Shown in pieces: positions 31,216 to 42,984 of a stretch of 64,000 nt of DNA. The stretch covers positions 12,167,566 through 12,231,565 of the forward strand of contig OX336340.1 in assembly GCA_946902875.1 (NCBI GenBank), written 5' to 3'. The notes under the pieces were generated by a model. It was not told where the DNA came from, made no database searches, and saw nothing but the letters and a program-made list of their open reading frames with translations. Positions within the stretch are counted from its first letter, which is position 1; every line of letters starts with the position of its first letter. The position numbers and the translations under genes are program-made. Origin of the DNA: Nematopogon swammerdamellus (taxonomy: Eukaryota; Arthropoda; Insecta; Lepidoptera; Adelidae).

Positions 31216-33944
31216 CTAGTTGCACGAATGTGTGGTCTATGCCATGACCAATTGTAGTGCGTACTATTACTACTTAAGTGTAGTGTAAAAGGTTATGTTG
31301 TAATAAATAAAATATAAAACTCAGAGCTGCGAGATTTTAACATACTTAGCGGTCCCTCGACAGTAACATATATTCGGTGCCCTCGACGCCCTTAAGTAAC
31401 TAAACGGAAATTATTTTAGACTTTTTTTTTTGGTCGGAGTTTTTTTTATTTGTAATTTTAGTTTGTTTGTATTGTACTTTATTCTGTTTGTGGCCCATAA
31501 AATAAAAAAATAAAATACACATCAATAAACGTAATAAGTATCTGGGTGTAAGTGTGTTAGTGGGAATTAGATTTTAATTATTTAGTATACTTTTAAAATT
31601 CAACCGTGTGTATGGCTAATTGTAAGTATGGAACCATTGCCCTCTAATAGTACAGTACATAGGGCTAGTTTAAAGGGTAACACTTTAAAATTGGGCATTA
31701 TTATTAATAATTTTTTTTTCATAGGCTTAGAATTTTTGTTGTGCCTACTTAATTAATTTTCATTTTATTGGAAATAAATATTTTTTATTTTACTACTTTT
31801 AGTAGTAATATTGTATAGTAATGTCTAAATATCTGAATTTAGGTAAGTCTATGTTATTGTGAATTCGATTTTAATGTTTTGAATATAAGACCACAAATCG
31901 AGTGTTGATTCCAGCGAAACTGTTGTAGCTACAGATAATTTGGTGAGAACACGAAAAGTTAAGCATTTGTGATCTTAACAAATGTTTGGGAAACATTTCA
32001 GTAGACGATATAATAGTAGTGGGCGGGCACAGGAACGAAATAATGATATTTATCTACTTGAAACTTGTTGCGCCCTTACCAACCAGGACGAAGAAACCAG
32101 TGAGCGCCGTTATTTGTCAGGAGGGGAAACACATGCTCAATTGCTCAGGGATGGGGCAGGAGATGAAATTCACCGATCGACTTACAGGACAGTCTGAAGT
32201 CAATATTGGAATAATTGGACTGACAGGAAAAAGGTTGTGGCTAAGCGTTGATGAGTCTCGAAGTCTCGGTTGTGGGTCTCCATAGAGGGCGAAGCCGCAG
32301 GTCGAGCTGTGTACGCATGTCTGATGTTCGCGGCCAAAGAGCTTCATCGAGGACGAGGTCGAAGACCGAGCTGCGTAGACCTGATAGACCTGCACGATAT
32401 CCATGGTTCAGGAAATCCTTTGAGGTCAACCCTTTTTTATTCTCTCGACTAATGGCCCCTCTATATTTTTGTATTCCTACTCATTCAGCCTAGACTGCCC
32501 ATGATCAAGGATTTTGCCAAAAACTCTGCTTACCCGAATAGCGATTGCCGCGAAAAGACAACTTCTATCAGCGCGTGTTTATTTTCTTATGCCTATGTAG
32601 GTATCTATTTGCTCTTTACTTGCATCAATATATTTTATTTTGATTTTTGAGCACAAAAACAGTAAAAACGCTCTACTGGAAAATTTATAAAATATCGTTA
32701 CGACATTTTGTTGGGAGAGGGGCGATATGAAACTCGCTGAATTAAACGGTTCTATGTGAACGTCTTCTCCTTGAGGAACGATCAATCATTTCCTGGAAGC
32801 CTATACAACATTGAAAGCACCAATCCTCTTCAAACTCCTCTTGACAGACGATACTCGACGAATTTACATTTTCCAGCAAATCTTTTGTGATATAACGAAG
32901 ATTATTTTTGGTATTTACGTAGAATGATGCTCGGCATCAAGATTTAAAGTGCACTCCGCTTCAAACAGGCGTCCCAGTAGAGTGATCTATTAATTCTCTC
33001 AAAGTTAAAATTACCTTAAAGCATTTTCGTTCGCCTGAGCATTTGCGAGTGGCAATGAAGGAACCGTTTACGCTTATATTGGGGCGATGTATAAGCCAGG
33101 CACTCACTTCCAAGACTGGTAATATTTTGAAAATGTTTCTTATATCTTCTGTTTAATTCATTAATATTTTCATCACAAGTAAGCCGTGTTACATAACATT
33201 TTCAACATGTTTATAGAATAATTCGAAGTTCTTCGATACCAGCACCTCCGCAAAAACCAAACCGTCTCAAAACTAAGATATAGAGAACGATTGCGAAAAG
33301 GATCGGGCGAATTCCAATGAAGTCATTCATATAGACCATGGGTTGCCAACCTTTTAGGCGGGCCAAATTTTAGAAATAAGGTTGCTTGCACACAACTTAA
33401 TATGTTTGGGGTTTCGTACTTCAAAAGAGGAAAACATTTGTTTAAAGGATCACTATCTTGTATATCTGCTGTCTGGCTCTCCGTCTGTCGCAGCTTATTT
33501 TCTCCGAAAATACTGGACGAAAATAATTTGACCAAATTTGGTATATTTATACAGTTTAATGACCCAATCACGAACGTATAGCGTAAATGAACGAATTTTG
33601 AGTTAGGGGGTAAATTTTGGGCGAGAAATAATAAATAATGTAAGATATACATATATTTTTTCAATTGCCCCATATGACGTCTCACTGGAAAGGGCTGGTT
33701 ATAAATACACGTCTTACAAATACGTTAGGAATATGTAATTTTTTTTTATTTACGTAGGTACTAATACCACGCGTTCGGTGCGCGCGTTTTCGGCTCAACA
33801 TTGCAAACAGTTTCTTACTAGGAATCCAGACAGAATCAATTCTATCAGACCAGATGTCATTTATCTTACAGTTAACTATAAAATGAACTTATATACTTCT
33901 ATAGCAATGGAATATGATATAATATAGGAGCGACAATAGATGCG
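31216..33944. other. No gene seen
   Basis: Mostly AT-rich. A block at 31980-32460 has overlapping frames of 60-99 codons on both strands with no recognisable domain, and a phrase GGGCGAAGCCGCAGGTCGAG like that in the 23700 tandem repeat. At 33338 CATGGGTTGCCAACCTTTTA resembles a hAT terminal sequence, but no partner end or duplication was found. A 120-codon minus frame (33323-33685) is unrecognised. Confidence 0.4.
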
Positions 33945-34080
33945 GATTGTTTTTTTTTTTATGGAAACTGACACGGTTGGCTACATCACCTACAACATCC
34001 GTGATGTCAGCCCATAACACCGGGTGAACTTGGTGCCACGTCAGCGCTTCCCTTCGGTCGTGCCGGCTACACTTCTTCAT
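33945..34080 (-). repeat. SINE tail copy
   Basis: T run, then GGAAACTGACACGGTTGGCT, ACATCCGTGATGTCAGCCCA, and CCTTCGGTCGTGCCGGCTAC at the right: the last ~120 bp of the 5S/tRNA SINE in reverse. Confidence 0.8.
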
Positions 34081-35424
34081 TATTCTTGTATTCAATATTA
34101 TTGATTTCTTGTATAGGTAATAAAAACAAAATCCGGACGCTACGCGGGCGGCAAGTTGCTGCCCGGCGGCGGCGCGCGGGCCGCAGCTTTACCACCCATG
34201 ATATAGAAATTTTATTTTAACTTAATTTTAAAATGTATCTACTCGCTACTAGGCAAAGTGTCGAATGAGAAAGAGCAGCCGCGTAGTCGCGAGCATAGGA
34301 GCGACGACCTCTTTACGACCCGCTAAGCGTGGGCCGGTCAGGCAGGACCTGCCCCGGCGGAGGCATTCTAGGATAAAATCACATTCATAAATAAGCGACC
34401 AGACGTGCGTTCGCACCGCGCCGCAGGGTTCCGCGGCACCTAGGAGGCCAATAACATAAACATCACCTGCTCTACCATTCGGTGAGTCGGCGAATGTGCT
34501 GTCTCGTCTGTCTGTCTGTATTGTCCGGGATGTTGAGTTGCGTTTCCTCGACTATTGCGTTCACATTACGTTACTATATTTGAATTGTATTTTAATTGCA
34601 ATTTGTATTTTTAAAATATTCAAATACGAAAATGTTGCGTAAGTATATTTATGATCGGTAACGTCTAATCCAATCTAATGTTGACGGCTTATTACTGCAT
34701 CGCCTATACGGCCTTTTTAGAGTTTTCAAAGTTTTATTAAAAACAAAAAAATAAAAAAATGTCACTATTTTTGTTTCTTCACTATTGAGTAAAAGGTGTT
34801 AACCGATGTTATATTTTTATATTTCAATAAAGGCTTATTTGTTATTACGAGTATTTTCCAGTTTACAAGTTTTTAAGTCACTCCTGTACCAAATTATTGC
34901 CGATATATGCTGTCATGCCACAACACTAATAATTTGACAATAATTTTGCATGTTCGACTTGGATCACAGAGCCGCAGGGAGACGCGGAGCGGCCATATGG
35001 AGAAAGACGGCCGCCAATTGATGTTCTGTGACTTACTCATTAAAATAATCCGATTGTCAGGAACGTTCATTTGGCTAGACATACCTGTTCAACTCAACCG
35101 CCCCGCCGGCGCCGCCGCCGCCACCGGATTACTTATTCAAATATGCGTTGGGAGTTTCTACCTTTAAGGGCAAATAGAAAAAGAACTTTCCCTGGAATCT
35201 TTCATGTTTTATTTATAAAGCATTTGATTAAATGTAAGGATTTTTAGTCGGTGTGACGAACAATCTGATTTAGTTAGATTATTAAAATTACAATGCGATT
35301 TCTTTGAAGAATTACACTAAATATGTTGTAATTATTATGGTTCTGAAAGAGACCACGATTCTTTTTTTCAATAACACAACAGGACTTCGAATCCACCAAA
35401 AAACAACTTTATTTGATACATCCA
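34081..35424. other. No gene seen; GC-rich patches
   Basis: GC-rich patches at 34135-34190 and 34290-34445, and a (GCC)n-like run at 35100-35127, lie in otherwise AT-rich DNA. A promoter or 5' UTR is possible but no splice-consistent coding exon was found. Confidence 0.35.
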
Positions 35425-35555
35425 TACATACATAGTCATGCCTGTTTCCCAGTGTGGTAGGTAGAGACAACGGATCTCCACGTGCCACGATCCTGACACA
35501 CCTCTGCCGCCTCTTCCACTCTCTTAGATGTTCTTCATACATACTACGCACTTGA
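35425..35555 (+). repeat. CCACGTGCCACGAT repeat
   Basis: GTTTCCCAGTGTGGTAGGTA, CGGATCTCCACGTGCCACGA and CCTCTGCCGCCTCTTCCACT match 14275-14350. Non-coding. Confidence 0.7.
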
Positions 35556-35561
35556 CTCTTT

Positions 35562-35825
35562 TTAACCGACTTCAAAAAAAGGAGGAGGTTCTCAATTCGA
35601 CTGTATTTTTTTTATATGTTTGTTACCTCAGAACTTTCGACTGGGTGAACCGATTTTAATGATTCTTTTTTTATTTGAAAGCTGGTGCTTCCTGTGTGGT
35701 TCCATTTCAATTTGCTCAAGATCGGATTAGAAAGCGAGGCGGAATCGCGAGGCCGAAGGCCGAGCGAATCTGCCGAGTACATTAATAGCAAAAAATTACA
35801 AAAAAAACTTTGAAATAAAAAACTA
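35562..35825 (+). repeat. CCGACTTC-family repeat
   Basis: TTTTAACCGACTTCAAAAAA, GGAGGAGGTTCTCAATTCGA, then GGTGAACCGATTTTAATGAT and GTGTGGTTCCATTTCAATTT. An inverted end (CCTCCTTTTTTGAAGTCGGT) stands at 37425-37444, so the two may bracket one older element interrupted by later insertions. Confidence 0.65.
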
Positions 35826-36033
35826 TTTAAAAAAAATTAAAACCGCCTTCAGAAATGTATGAAATAAAAAAATCGAACCTTAGAGTTGAGTGCGGTGCTA
35901 AAGCAAGCAAAAATGATGCATGAAAGAAAACATGAGTGGATGATATCCTTCTGTGTAGCCTTCTTTTTAGCATCGCCTTAAACTCTAGGGTTCGATTTTT
36001 TTTATTTCATAAATTTTTGAAGGCGGTTTTTAT
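35826..36033. mobile_element. Foldback MITE, ~208 bp
   Basis: AAAACCGCCTTCAGAAAT, AATAAAAAAATCGAACC and TAGAGTT at the left are matched in reverse by AACTCTAGGGTTCGATTTTT, TTTATTTCATAAA and TTTGAAGGCGGTTTT at the right, with a ~70-bp loop. No coding capacity. Confidence 0.75.
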
Positions 36034-36039
36034 ATTTTT

Positions 36040-36370
36040 TTAAATATTTTCTTATTGAGCACATGCTCGATCTGGTCCACGTATGTGCACTCAGGGCGAC
36101 CTTTCCAGACTCTTCCACTTACATTAGCTCTATACATTTCTTTCATCACGCATTCTTCCAACACGACCGAAACATCGAAGCATTTCTTTCTCAATCCTTG
36201 TCACTGTATCTTCTTTCAGATCACAACGCTCTCGCACTACACTATTTCTCTATCTATCTTTGATTGTAACTCCACACATACCTACTCCTTAACGCGCGCA
36301 TTTCCACAGCATTTATCCTGCTTTCCTGCTTCGTCTGCCATGCCCAACTTTCACTTCCGTATATCAGTCG
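36040..36370 (-). pseudogene. LINE reverse transcriptase C-terminal remnant
   Basis: Minus-strand pieces VVRERCDLKEDTVTRIEKEM, LRCFGRVGRMRDERN and, after a frameshift, YRANVSGRVWKGRPECTYVD, QIEHVLNK. This is the RERC..KED...RIE..MLR.FG...RM...R...GRP...Y.DQI..VL pattern of insect LINE ORF2 C-termini. A short plus-strand relative, DARTYLDQIGHVLKK, is at 37720-37775. Confidence 0.7.
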
Positions 36371-37220
36371 ACAGCACGGAGCATGACGGCTATGTTAAGG
36401 ACTGGAAGAGTAGAGATTCGCGGCATAGTGAGGCTCAATGTTCAGTGGTTAATAAGAACTATAACGTTTTCGGAAAAGTAGCTCTATGGGGCCAGGAGAA
36501 CATTGTCGCCTTCATTGTTAGCAAGATTCAGTGCTGCGCATTATCTGCTAAGGTCGATCCCTTTCCTTTCCAAGCTAGTTTCCAAGGCAGCGTCGTACCT
36601 CTCTCGGAGCACCTGGACTTCCTGGGCACCATAATTTCCAAAGACTTAGGTTTCCGGCCACTAATCGTGTCTAAGGCTAAAACTGGATCCAGAGCATCCA
36701 GCCTTCTCACCGGCACAACTATACCCGTTGCACAAAACACAGATTAGGCCGGTGATGGAGTACTGCAGTCACATCTGTGATAGGGTAGTCCCCATTATCT
36801 GCTTGCGTCTTTGAACTCGATACAGCGCCGAGCCATCCGTCTTGTTGGTGACCTGAAACTAACAGATGGTCTGGAGTCTATGAGAGTAACAGACGATTTG
36901 TAGGTTCGCTTAGTCTGTTTTACAGATGCGATCACGGAAACTGCTCTGTGGAACCAGCATCCCGTATTCCATGCCACCCTTCCTATCCCCGCATGACTCC
37001 CCGCAGAGAGACTCAGCACCCTTTTGTTGTTGACATTGGGCTTTTGAGAACCCAGCGGTTCTCTAAATCGTTTCTTTGTCGCATAGCTAGGTTGTAGAAC
37101 TGTCTTTCGGCGAGTGTCTTTCCTGATCCTTTAACCTGGGTGTCTTCAAACTTCGTATTAACAGGCTAGACAGCCTAGCAACAGTCGGCAAATCTGCTGG
37201 CATGGCACCCAACTGAGCGT
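36371..37220 (+). pseudogene. CR1/jockey-type LINE, decayed C-terminal half
   Basis: The plus strand reads FNASKIQ-like IVSKIQCCALSAKVDPFPFQ, FLGTIISKDLGFRPLIVSKA, then by frameshifts VMEYCSHI-type sequence, RAIRLVGD-type sequence and LRTQRFSKSFLCRIARL, ending in VFKLRINRLDSLATVGK. The order matches the thumb-to-C-terminus of CR1/jockey ORF2. Several stops and frame changes make it a dead copy. Confidence 0.7.
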
Positions 37221-38229
37221 GGTTTTGCGGGGAGAGGTGATTTTGGCTCTGTCGACAGCACCATTGGTCTCTCGGCACAGCCCATTCTTAATCCACAGTC
37301 ATATTCATTTAGATCAGCCAAGCTGTTTGACCTTTTTTAGTTATATAATAACTTTATGCCGCTTAATATGTAGCAAGGGTGGACTTATTGCTTTAAGCAA
37401 TTTCGTCTAGTTATCCGGCGGAACATCCTCCTTTTTTGAAGTCGGTTATAAACTGGGCGACGAAACCCTAGTTACGTGATTTTGGCGACAAATCAGCGGC
37501 GAACGCATTGAGCATAGCTGAGACTACCAACGTCGTCGTCGCAAACGAATTATGACATCAACCATTTTACCGCTACAACACCCGAGTGAACTGTCCACAG
37601 CATGAAAACAAATTGATTTATTAATTAGTAATAATTAATCACTGAAGAGAAAATATTTATTTCCTAACGTTCTTTTATGACAACAAACGATGAATAATTT
37701 ATATTTATAAATAAATGCTCGGAGCGTCGACCTAGACGCACGTACCTAGACCAGATCGGGCATGTGCTCAAAAAGTAAATTTTTCCCGAAGTAGGTATGT
37801 ATTTTCTTTAAAATGCGCGCGATAAGCTTTTTGAAAATGAATAATTCAATATTAAATCATTTTCAGCGATAAAGATAGTAAGTACATTTATTTTGTAAGG
37901 ATCTACTAATGTGATTTGTTGCCATATTTTCCAACTGTAATTTTTTTTTTCAAGACCCATCGTTTGGTCGATTGGGATAGCATTGTTTAGATAAAAATAT
38001 ATTCCACTTAGTGGTTTAAAACTAAAATTAATAAAATACTAATTTTATAATTCCGACTGCGAAAAGGGAAGGAAAGTTGATTGAAAATGCTGTAGTCGGG
38101 CGTGTAGAAGAATTTGAATATTAAAGAACTTAGCTGCAGTCTAAATTTTAACTTACTCTGAGCTATGAAGAATACTGTGTTTTGAATTGGTTACACTACG
38201 CACAGGAATCTCATAGTTTTGAATTTTGT
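37221..38229. other. No gene; repeat fragments
   Basis: Contains the inverted CCGACTTC end at 37419-37447 and the short LINE fragment at 37720-37775. The rest is AT-rich and unassigned. Confidence 0.45.
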
Positions 38230-38400
38230 ATTCGAGCCGCTCGTCTCTCCCGCCCGCCCCCACCTCAGCAGCACGCCGCGCCGCGCCGCCTCCGCCGCCG
38301 TCGCGCCGATGATATCTGCTTCAAACGAGACGTCGCCGAACGTTGCGAAGCTCCCACGTGACCACGTGACCTGCAGAACGGTAAAAGATTAACGCAAAAG
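38230..38400. other. GC-rich patch with paired E-box
   Basis: GCCGCGCCGCGCCGCCTCCG runs (38274-38310) and two CACGTG motifs make this a candidate promoter-like patch in AT-rich DNA. No adjacent exon was found. Confidence 0.35.
38355..38368. promoter_or_regulatory. Two CACGTG E-boxes 2 bp apart
   Basis: CACGTGACCACGTGAC contains two perfect palindromic E-boxes in an 8-bp register. CACGTG is the site of bHLH factors such as CLOCK/CYCLE, Myc/Max and MITF/USF types. Binding here is inference. Confidence 0.35.
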
Positions 38401-38859
38401 TAATACTTAATGCTTTCGGCAAAAAATTCGGGCTGACCAAATATTGAGGATGAGAAAGTTGGAAGTCTTTCGTCCCACTTTTATGCAAGCCGGTGAGAAA
38501 AAATACTGCAGGTAATGCTGAAAGTGTTTATTCAACATAATAAAGAGACATATTCAGGGGTTTTTCTCAAGTGCACAGTGTAAGGAAGAGGCGGGGCGGG
38601 CAACATGGTGGCATGCCACAAGTGGAAATGCCGTTTCAGTAATTTCGACTGGCGGTGGAAACACTCGGTGCTTAGGTACTAGGAGAAAACTCACCCCTTT
38701 TTCTTTATATCCCGCATTCATATGGCCAAACTTCATAGATTATCATTTGGTGATAAAGAGGACTACGGAAGTCACACAATGAATAAAAATGTAACCCACC
38801 TAGGATAGAAACGTTGAAAGTATTATTTTCACACTATTTTTCCGGTTATATTACTACCA
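38401..38859. other. No gene seen
   Basis: No coding region or repeat recognised. Confidence 0.4.
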
Positions 38860-39015
38860 TACTCCGGTTACTTTCGCTCGATAGCCACCTACGGGATTGA
38901 ATTGTGGGGACAAGCCGCCGACAGATATAGAGTGCTCCGCATGCAAAAGCTAGCTGTCCGCTCTTTAGCTCGGGCGCCAATAGACAAACCAGCACATGAT
39001 ATATATCCTAAAACG
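38860..39015 (+). pseudogene. LINE ORF2 fragment
   Basis: The frame YFRSIATYGIELWGQAADRY, RVLRMQKLAVRSLARAPIDK, PAHDIYPK is the YF.S...YGI.LWG......R...QK.AVR...... segment of jockey-type reverse transcriptases. It is open for about 50 codons, then lost. Confidence 0.7.
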
Positions 39016-39744
39016 ATCTTAGAGATTCGCTAAATCTGATGGAATAATCGCCATGCAATTTTGATAGATTTTTAGTAAATCGTAATAAATGGTAGTTTTT
39101 TGGTAGTTTCTTAGTAAATCGCGAACGTAAATCTGCGGAAAGACAGAAACCACATTTTTAACTTTTCGAAGTTTCTAAACAAAATATTATTTTTCTGATT
39201 ACACCGGACGATATTACCTTTAGTTGTCATCCTAATTTTGGAAATAGACTTAGCCATGATTAATTTTGTGTCGCGCGGTTTGCATTTTATATTATGTAAT
39301 ATGACGTGATGATTGATGTAAATATTCCATTAGTTAATCTGTCTGATTAGAAACATGAAAATATCATTGTAAATAGAATATTTGATTTGATGTGTATCCA
39401 AATCGAAAGGAGCCTTTATTGCTTAGTGTTCTGGCGCGAATGCTACATACCTACTATATACTACACCGAACAATTTTGAAGTGGAAACTTCTTTAGCGGC
39501 GCTTGGCACTTTTTTTTAGATGGGTAAAAAATGTTAAACTCGCGTCAGATCCGTAGCCTGATCGAAAAAGCGTAAGATTCGTTGAAATTATGGATGAAAG
39601 TTGATTTTTCTGAGAAATAAACTTTTTGATGTAAAATAATTATAATAGTTCTGTAGTGTTAAAGTTTTTATGTAATATAAATTGTCATGTTTGTCTACGA
39701 TAGCGCAATAAATGAATATTGTATTTTACCACATAAATAATACT
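39016..39744. other. No gene; small dispersed repeat
   Basis: 39480-39545 (TTCTTTAGCGGCGCTTGGCA and following) recurs in reverse at 52627-52690. Otherwise AT-rich and unassigned. Confidence 0.45.
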
Positions 39745-40085
39745 ACCGTGTGGGGCCGGTACTTAAAAAGAATATCCCCACTGCATCTCTCCCCATGCAT
39801 GTCGTAAAAGGCGACTAAGGGATAAGGACAAGATGCCGTGCTAAAGGGCGACAGGCTCGCCACCTCTCACCTTGGCACGGTACTTCCACCGAGTCATGCA
39901 GCAGGTGGGTCTTCGTGCCTTACTTGCTGCTTGATCGATTGAATCTTGTTCGAATACTTTGCGAAACGTGGTGGTTGGTGTTGTGCTGTAACTGACCAGA
40001 GTTCTTGCAGCACAACACCGATAACTCTGCTTACCCCGATTGTCGGGATTTAGCGTGTGTGATATGTATGTATGTATGTATAATA
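39745..40085 (+). mobile_element. Module-A repeat with TATG tail
   Basis: Begins CCGTGTGGGGCCGGTACTTA, the same 5' module that heads some 5S/tRNA SINE copies. It then continues differently: AAGATGCCGTGCTAAAGGGC, CAGCAGGTGGGTCTTCGTGC, TTGTGCTGTAACTGACCAGA, GATTGTCGGGATTTAGCGTG and a (TATG)n tail. A near-identical reverse copy is at 53290-53626. The tail suggests a LINE-mobilised sequence; no ORF. Confidence 0.8.
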
Positions 40086-40171
40086 GTACTTTTATACTGA
40101 AATAAAACAATTCGTGCGAAATTATTCCCTAACCATTCCAAAATATTCTGCCGCCACTCCTGGAGTGCAAC

Positions 40172-40520
40172 CTTAGGCTTTTTTTTTAAGGAAACTGACA
40201 AGGTTGGCTACATCACCTATGACATCTGTGATGTCAGCCCATAACACTGGATGAAATAGGTGCCATGGACGGAAAACACGAACTATTTACAAAGCCGTTT
40301 CGACCGACGACGTTTCGTTCAATGCGGTGGTATCAGCCCGCGGCCGGAATAAACTCTACCACCTAGTAAGGTAAGAAGGGAAGGGACCTACAGTTTTATG
40401 TGGAATCCGTACCACGGCCAGCCTGCAACGGTCGAGCGGTCAACCATCCAAGTACTGACCGCGCCCAGGGTTGCTTAATAACAGTCGACCGACCGCACCA
40501 CTGAGCTACCGAGGCCGACA
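40172..40520 (-). mobile_element. 5S/tRNA composite SINE, full core
   Basis: A reverse copy from the T run through the tail, body and B box to GAGCTACCGAGGCCGAC at the right. On the minus strand its 5S-like part reads GGGCGCGGTCAGTACTTGGA followed by TGG, closest of all copies to 5S rRNA. It starts at the tRNA-like head without module A, showing that module A is not an obligatory part. Confidence 0.85.
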
Positions 40521-41319
40521 TTTATAAATAAGGGCATGTATTTCGAGGTATAATCCATAAACCTGTACTTATTTCTCAATTCACGAAACGATATATTCTT
40601 CTGATGAAGAATTCTGTGAAATTTACCTGATGTATTTAAACACTGAAAGGTCTGCTGACTGACTACACAAAGTTAAATAGCCTTTGTAGTCAGTAGAGTC
40701 AGTACATATTATAGAGCCTGAGAAGTGGGCGGAATAGAAGACGGTTTACAAGAGAGGTGGGTGTACAATTGATTATGATTGCCCGGAAACAAAGATTTGC
40801 GCGAAAATGAAAACAATTTTGAAAAGAGAATTAATTATGTTGTATTATATTTTCATTCATCACATACATGGTCACAATTATATTAGTTAAATTTTTTTTG
40901 TTGAGCGACAGTAATCAATCACTCAATTATGTAAACTTCACTTCAGCTCTACATACACATAATACCTGCTCGTTGTGCTGCAAGGATTCCCTCCGGTAAA
41001 TTACAGTACAAAACCTAACACTACTTTTCGGTTACCACTAGTGTTAGGATAAGATACCTAACTATCAAGCAGCAAGTAAGGCACGAATACCCACTTGCTA
41101 GGTGGAAGGACCGTGCTAACGTTTTAGAGGTGGCTGTCTTGTCGCCTTTTAGAGCGGAATGTTGTCCTTATCACTTAGCCGACTTTTACGACATGCACGG
41201 GGAGAAGTATTTTTAAACCTATACCACTCGGGTCATCTGTACCGTAGTAGGTAGGATTGATGCACACATATGTGATATGACATATGCACACAGATGAGAT
41301 AAAGATAAGTTTAAAAAAA
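40521..41319. other. No gene; module-A fragments
   Basis: 41045-41215 contains scrambled reverse fragments of the module-A element (AGCAGCAAGTAAGGCACGAA, GACTTTTACGACATGCACGG). The rest is AT-rich. Confidence 0.5.
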
Positions 41320-41440
41320 AAATTATGGAAACTGACACGGTTGACTACATCACCTACAACATCCATGATGTCAGCCCATAACACCGGGTGAACTAGGTGC
41401 CATGTTAGTACTTCCCATCGGTCGTATAGGGAATGTTACA
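41320..41440 (-). repeat. SINE tail copy
   Basis: GGAAACTGACACGGTTGACT, ACATCCATGATGTCAGCCCA and AACTAGGTGCCATGTTAGTA are the reverse of the 5S/tRNA SINE tail. Confidence 0.75.
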
Positions 41441-42850
41441 TATTTTCAATCCTACCTGATTATCTTTAGTGAACCTAGACGTTGAAAGAGCAAGTTTATT
41501 TAAGAATTAATGTATAATATGTTTTATAATTTTTCTCTAAATACAATTTTATATTCTTTAGTGAAGCATGATTTGAAAAATTCACAACGCTAAATTTTTT
41601 CATACTTATTAAAATAAAAACGATTTGCGCGCTATTCGCATTAGCTTTGTTTTATCGTAAGCGCCTTGTGGCGATTCCATTCCATCCCGCTCTAGTAAAG
41701 AGGAAACTGCCTAAAGAGGAAACGTTTGGGGGGCGGGGCAGCGCCCCTGTTCCCGCTCTCCATTCCGCTGAGCGCATGACGTCACTATGAGTGGAAGAGG
41801 ATCCATGGATATGTATGAGGAATCACTTAAGGGAAATATGGGCATGGGGCATGGCAACCGTACTTATAGGAGCAGAGCACGGTGTAAATCCATACCGACA
41901 TATCGAGTAACGATGCCGGCCGACCTTGTCAGGGTCAACGAATAAGGTTATAAATAATTATACACAAATATTGGGATCAACGGCTTCCCCGCAAGCCGGG
42001 CAGGATAACGGCACCGGGGTCGTTCAACTTCTTTCATTGTTGTGTTTATACCGTGCTCGTTCGAGACGCCTCGAGATGTCGAGGCGGGAGACAGCTGGGC
42101 CCGCCCCCTGCGGGCGGCCCTCGTTACCTGGGTGCGTCGCGCGTCGCCTCGCCTGTGACGTCCGCTGTCCGCAGCAGAAGGTTGCTTGCGATGCGGGGCG
42201 GACGCCGGGCGGCCGATATCACAGATGATGTTACACCGAGGAAGGTTGTAAACCTATTTCAGAACAAGAAAATTAACTGGATTTTTAATAACTGTTAGAT
42301 ACTGAAATGAGTATGTTGAAATGAAACTGAGCATCAATACGTATCGTACGTATTATAATTTAACAACGAGAATCCGCGGCACACGTAGAAAAATTAACAC
42401 ATGGGTGGGGCCAGAAAACGGCGCTGGCTTATTTTCTATTGAAGAACAATAAGACTTGAAAACTGAAGAAGAATTATAAGGATTATATTCAAAATTACAA
42501 ATTTAAAAAACCCCAGAGCCTTAAAAAGTAAAAAAAAATCCGTTTACTTACTTAAACAAGTCGGAGGACCGCTAATTAAATAATAAGGGTCGGTTTTTTT
42601 TTAATTACTTTTTTTACGTACTTTCATTTCAAGCTTTTAAAAAAAACCCGCGTTTTTTAAAAAGGGGATCGACTTGCGATTGCGATCGACTTTTTGAGAT
42701 AATAAATGTTTTGATTACTTAATTACTTGATTACAAACATATCAAAGAACCATCCCAATTAAACCAGCTTTATAATAAAGAAAACCGCATTCAAATCTTC
42801 ACATCAAGACACACCCTTACACATATACACACACTCACACACATATAATG
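41441..42850. other. No gene seen; GC-rich patch
   Basis: 42040-42225 is GC-rich with frames of 80-100 codons whose products are low-complexity Arg/Pro/Gly. No domain. The remainder is AT-rich. Confidence 0.4.
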
Positions 42851-42984
42851 CGCGGGGCGGATCTTGGCGTGTCGCCGCCGCAGCGGTTCGTCGGTGTTCT
42901 CCCTCGCACCCGCACCGTACTTGTATAGTTTATTCGCGTGGCGGGTCGCCCGCTGCGGCGACGACACGCCGAGATCCGTCCCGG
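42851..42984. repeat. GC-rich inverted repeat, ~30-bp arms
   Basis: GCGGATCTTGGCGTGTCG and CCGCCGCAGCGG (about 42857-42886) are mirrored by CCGCTGCGGCGACGACACGC and CGAGATCCGTCCC (42950-42982), about 28 of 31 positions complementary, separated by ~63 bp. The flanks ATATAATGCG and CACTATACG are also roughly mirrored, so it may be a small foldback MITE. Confidence 0.7.

Noticed and set aside
33338..33360. hAT terminal sequence GGGTTGCCAACCTT
   Set aside because: No matching inverted end or 8-bp target duplication could be found within a reasonable distance.
36055..36747. A 230-codon plus-strand open frame
   Set aside because: Its first half is antisense to one LINE remnant and its second half is a piece of another LINE in sense. 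The frame is a fortuitous fusion, not a gene.
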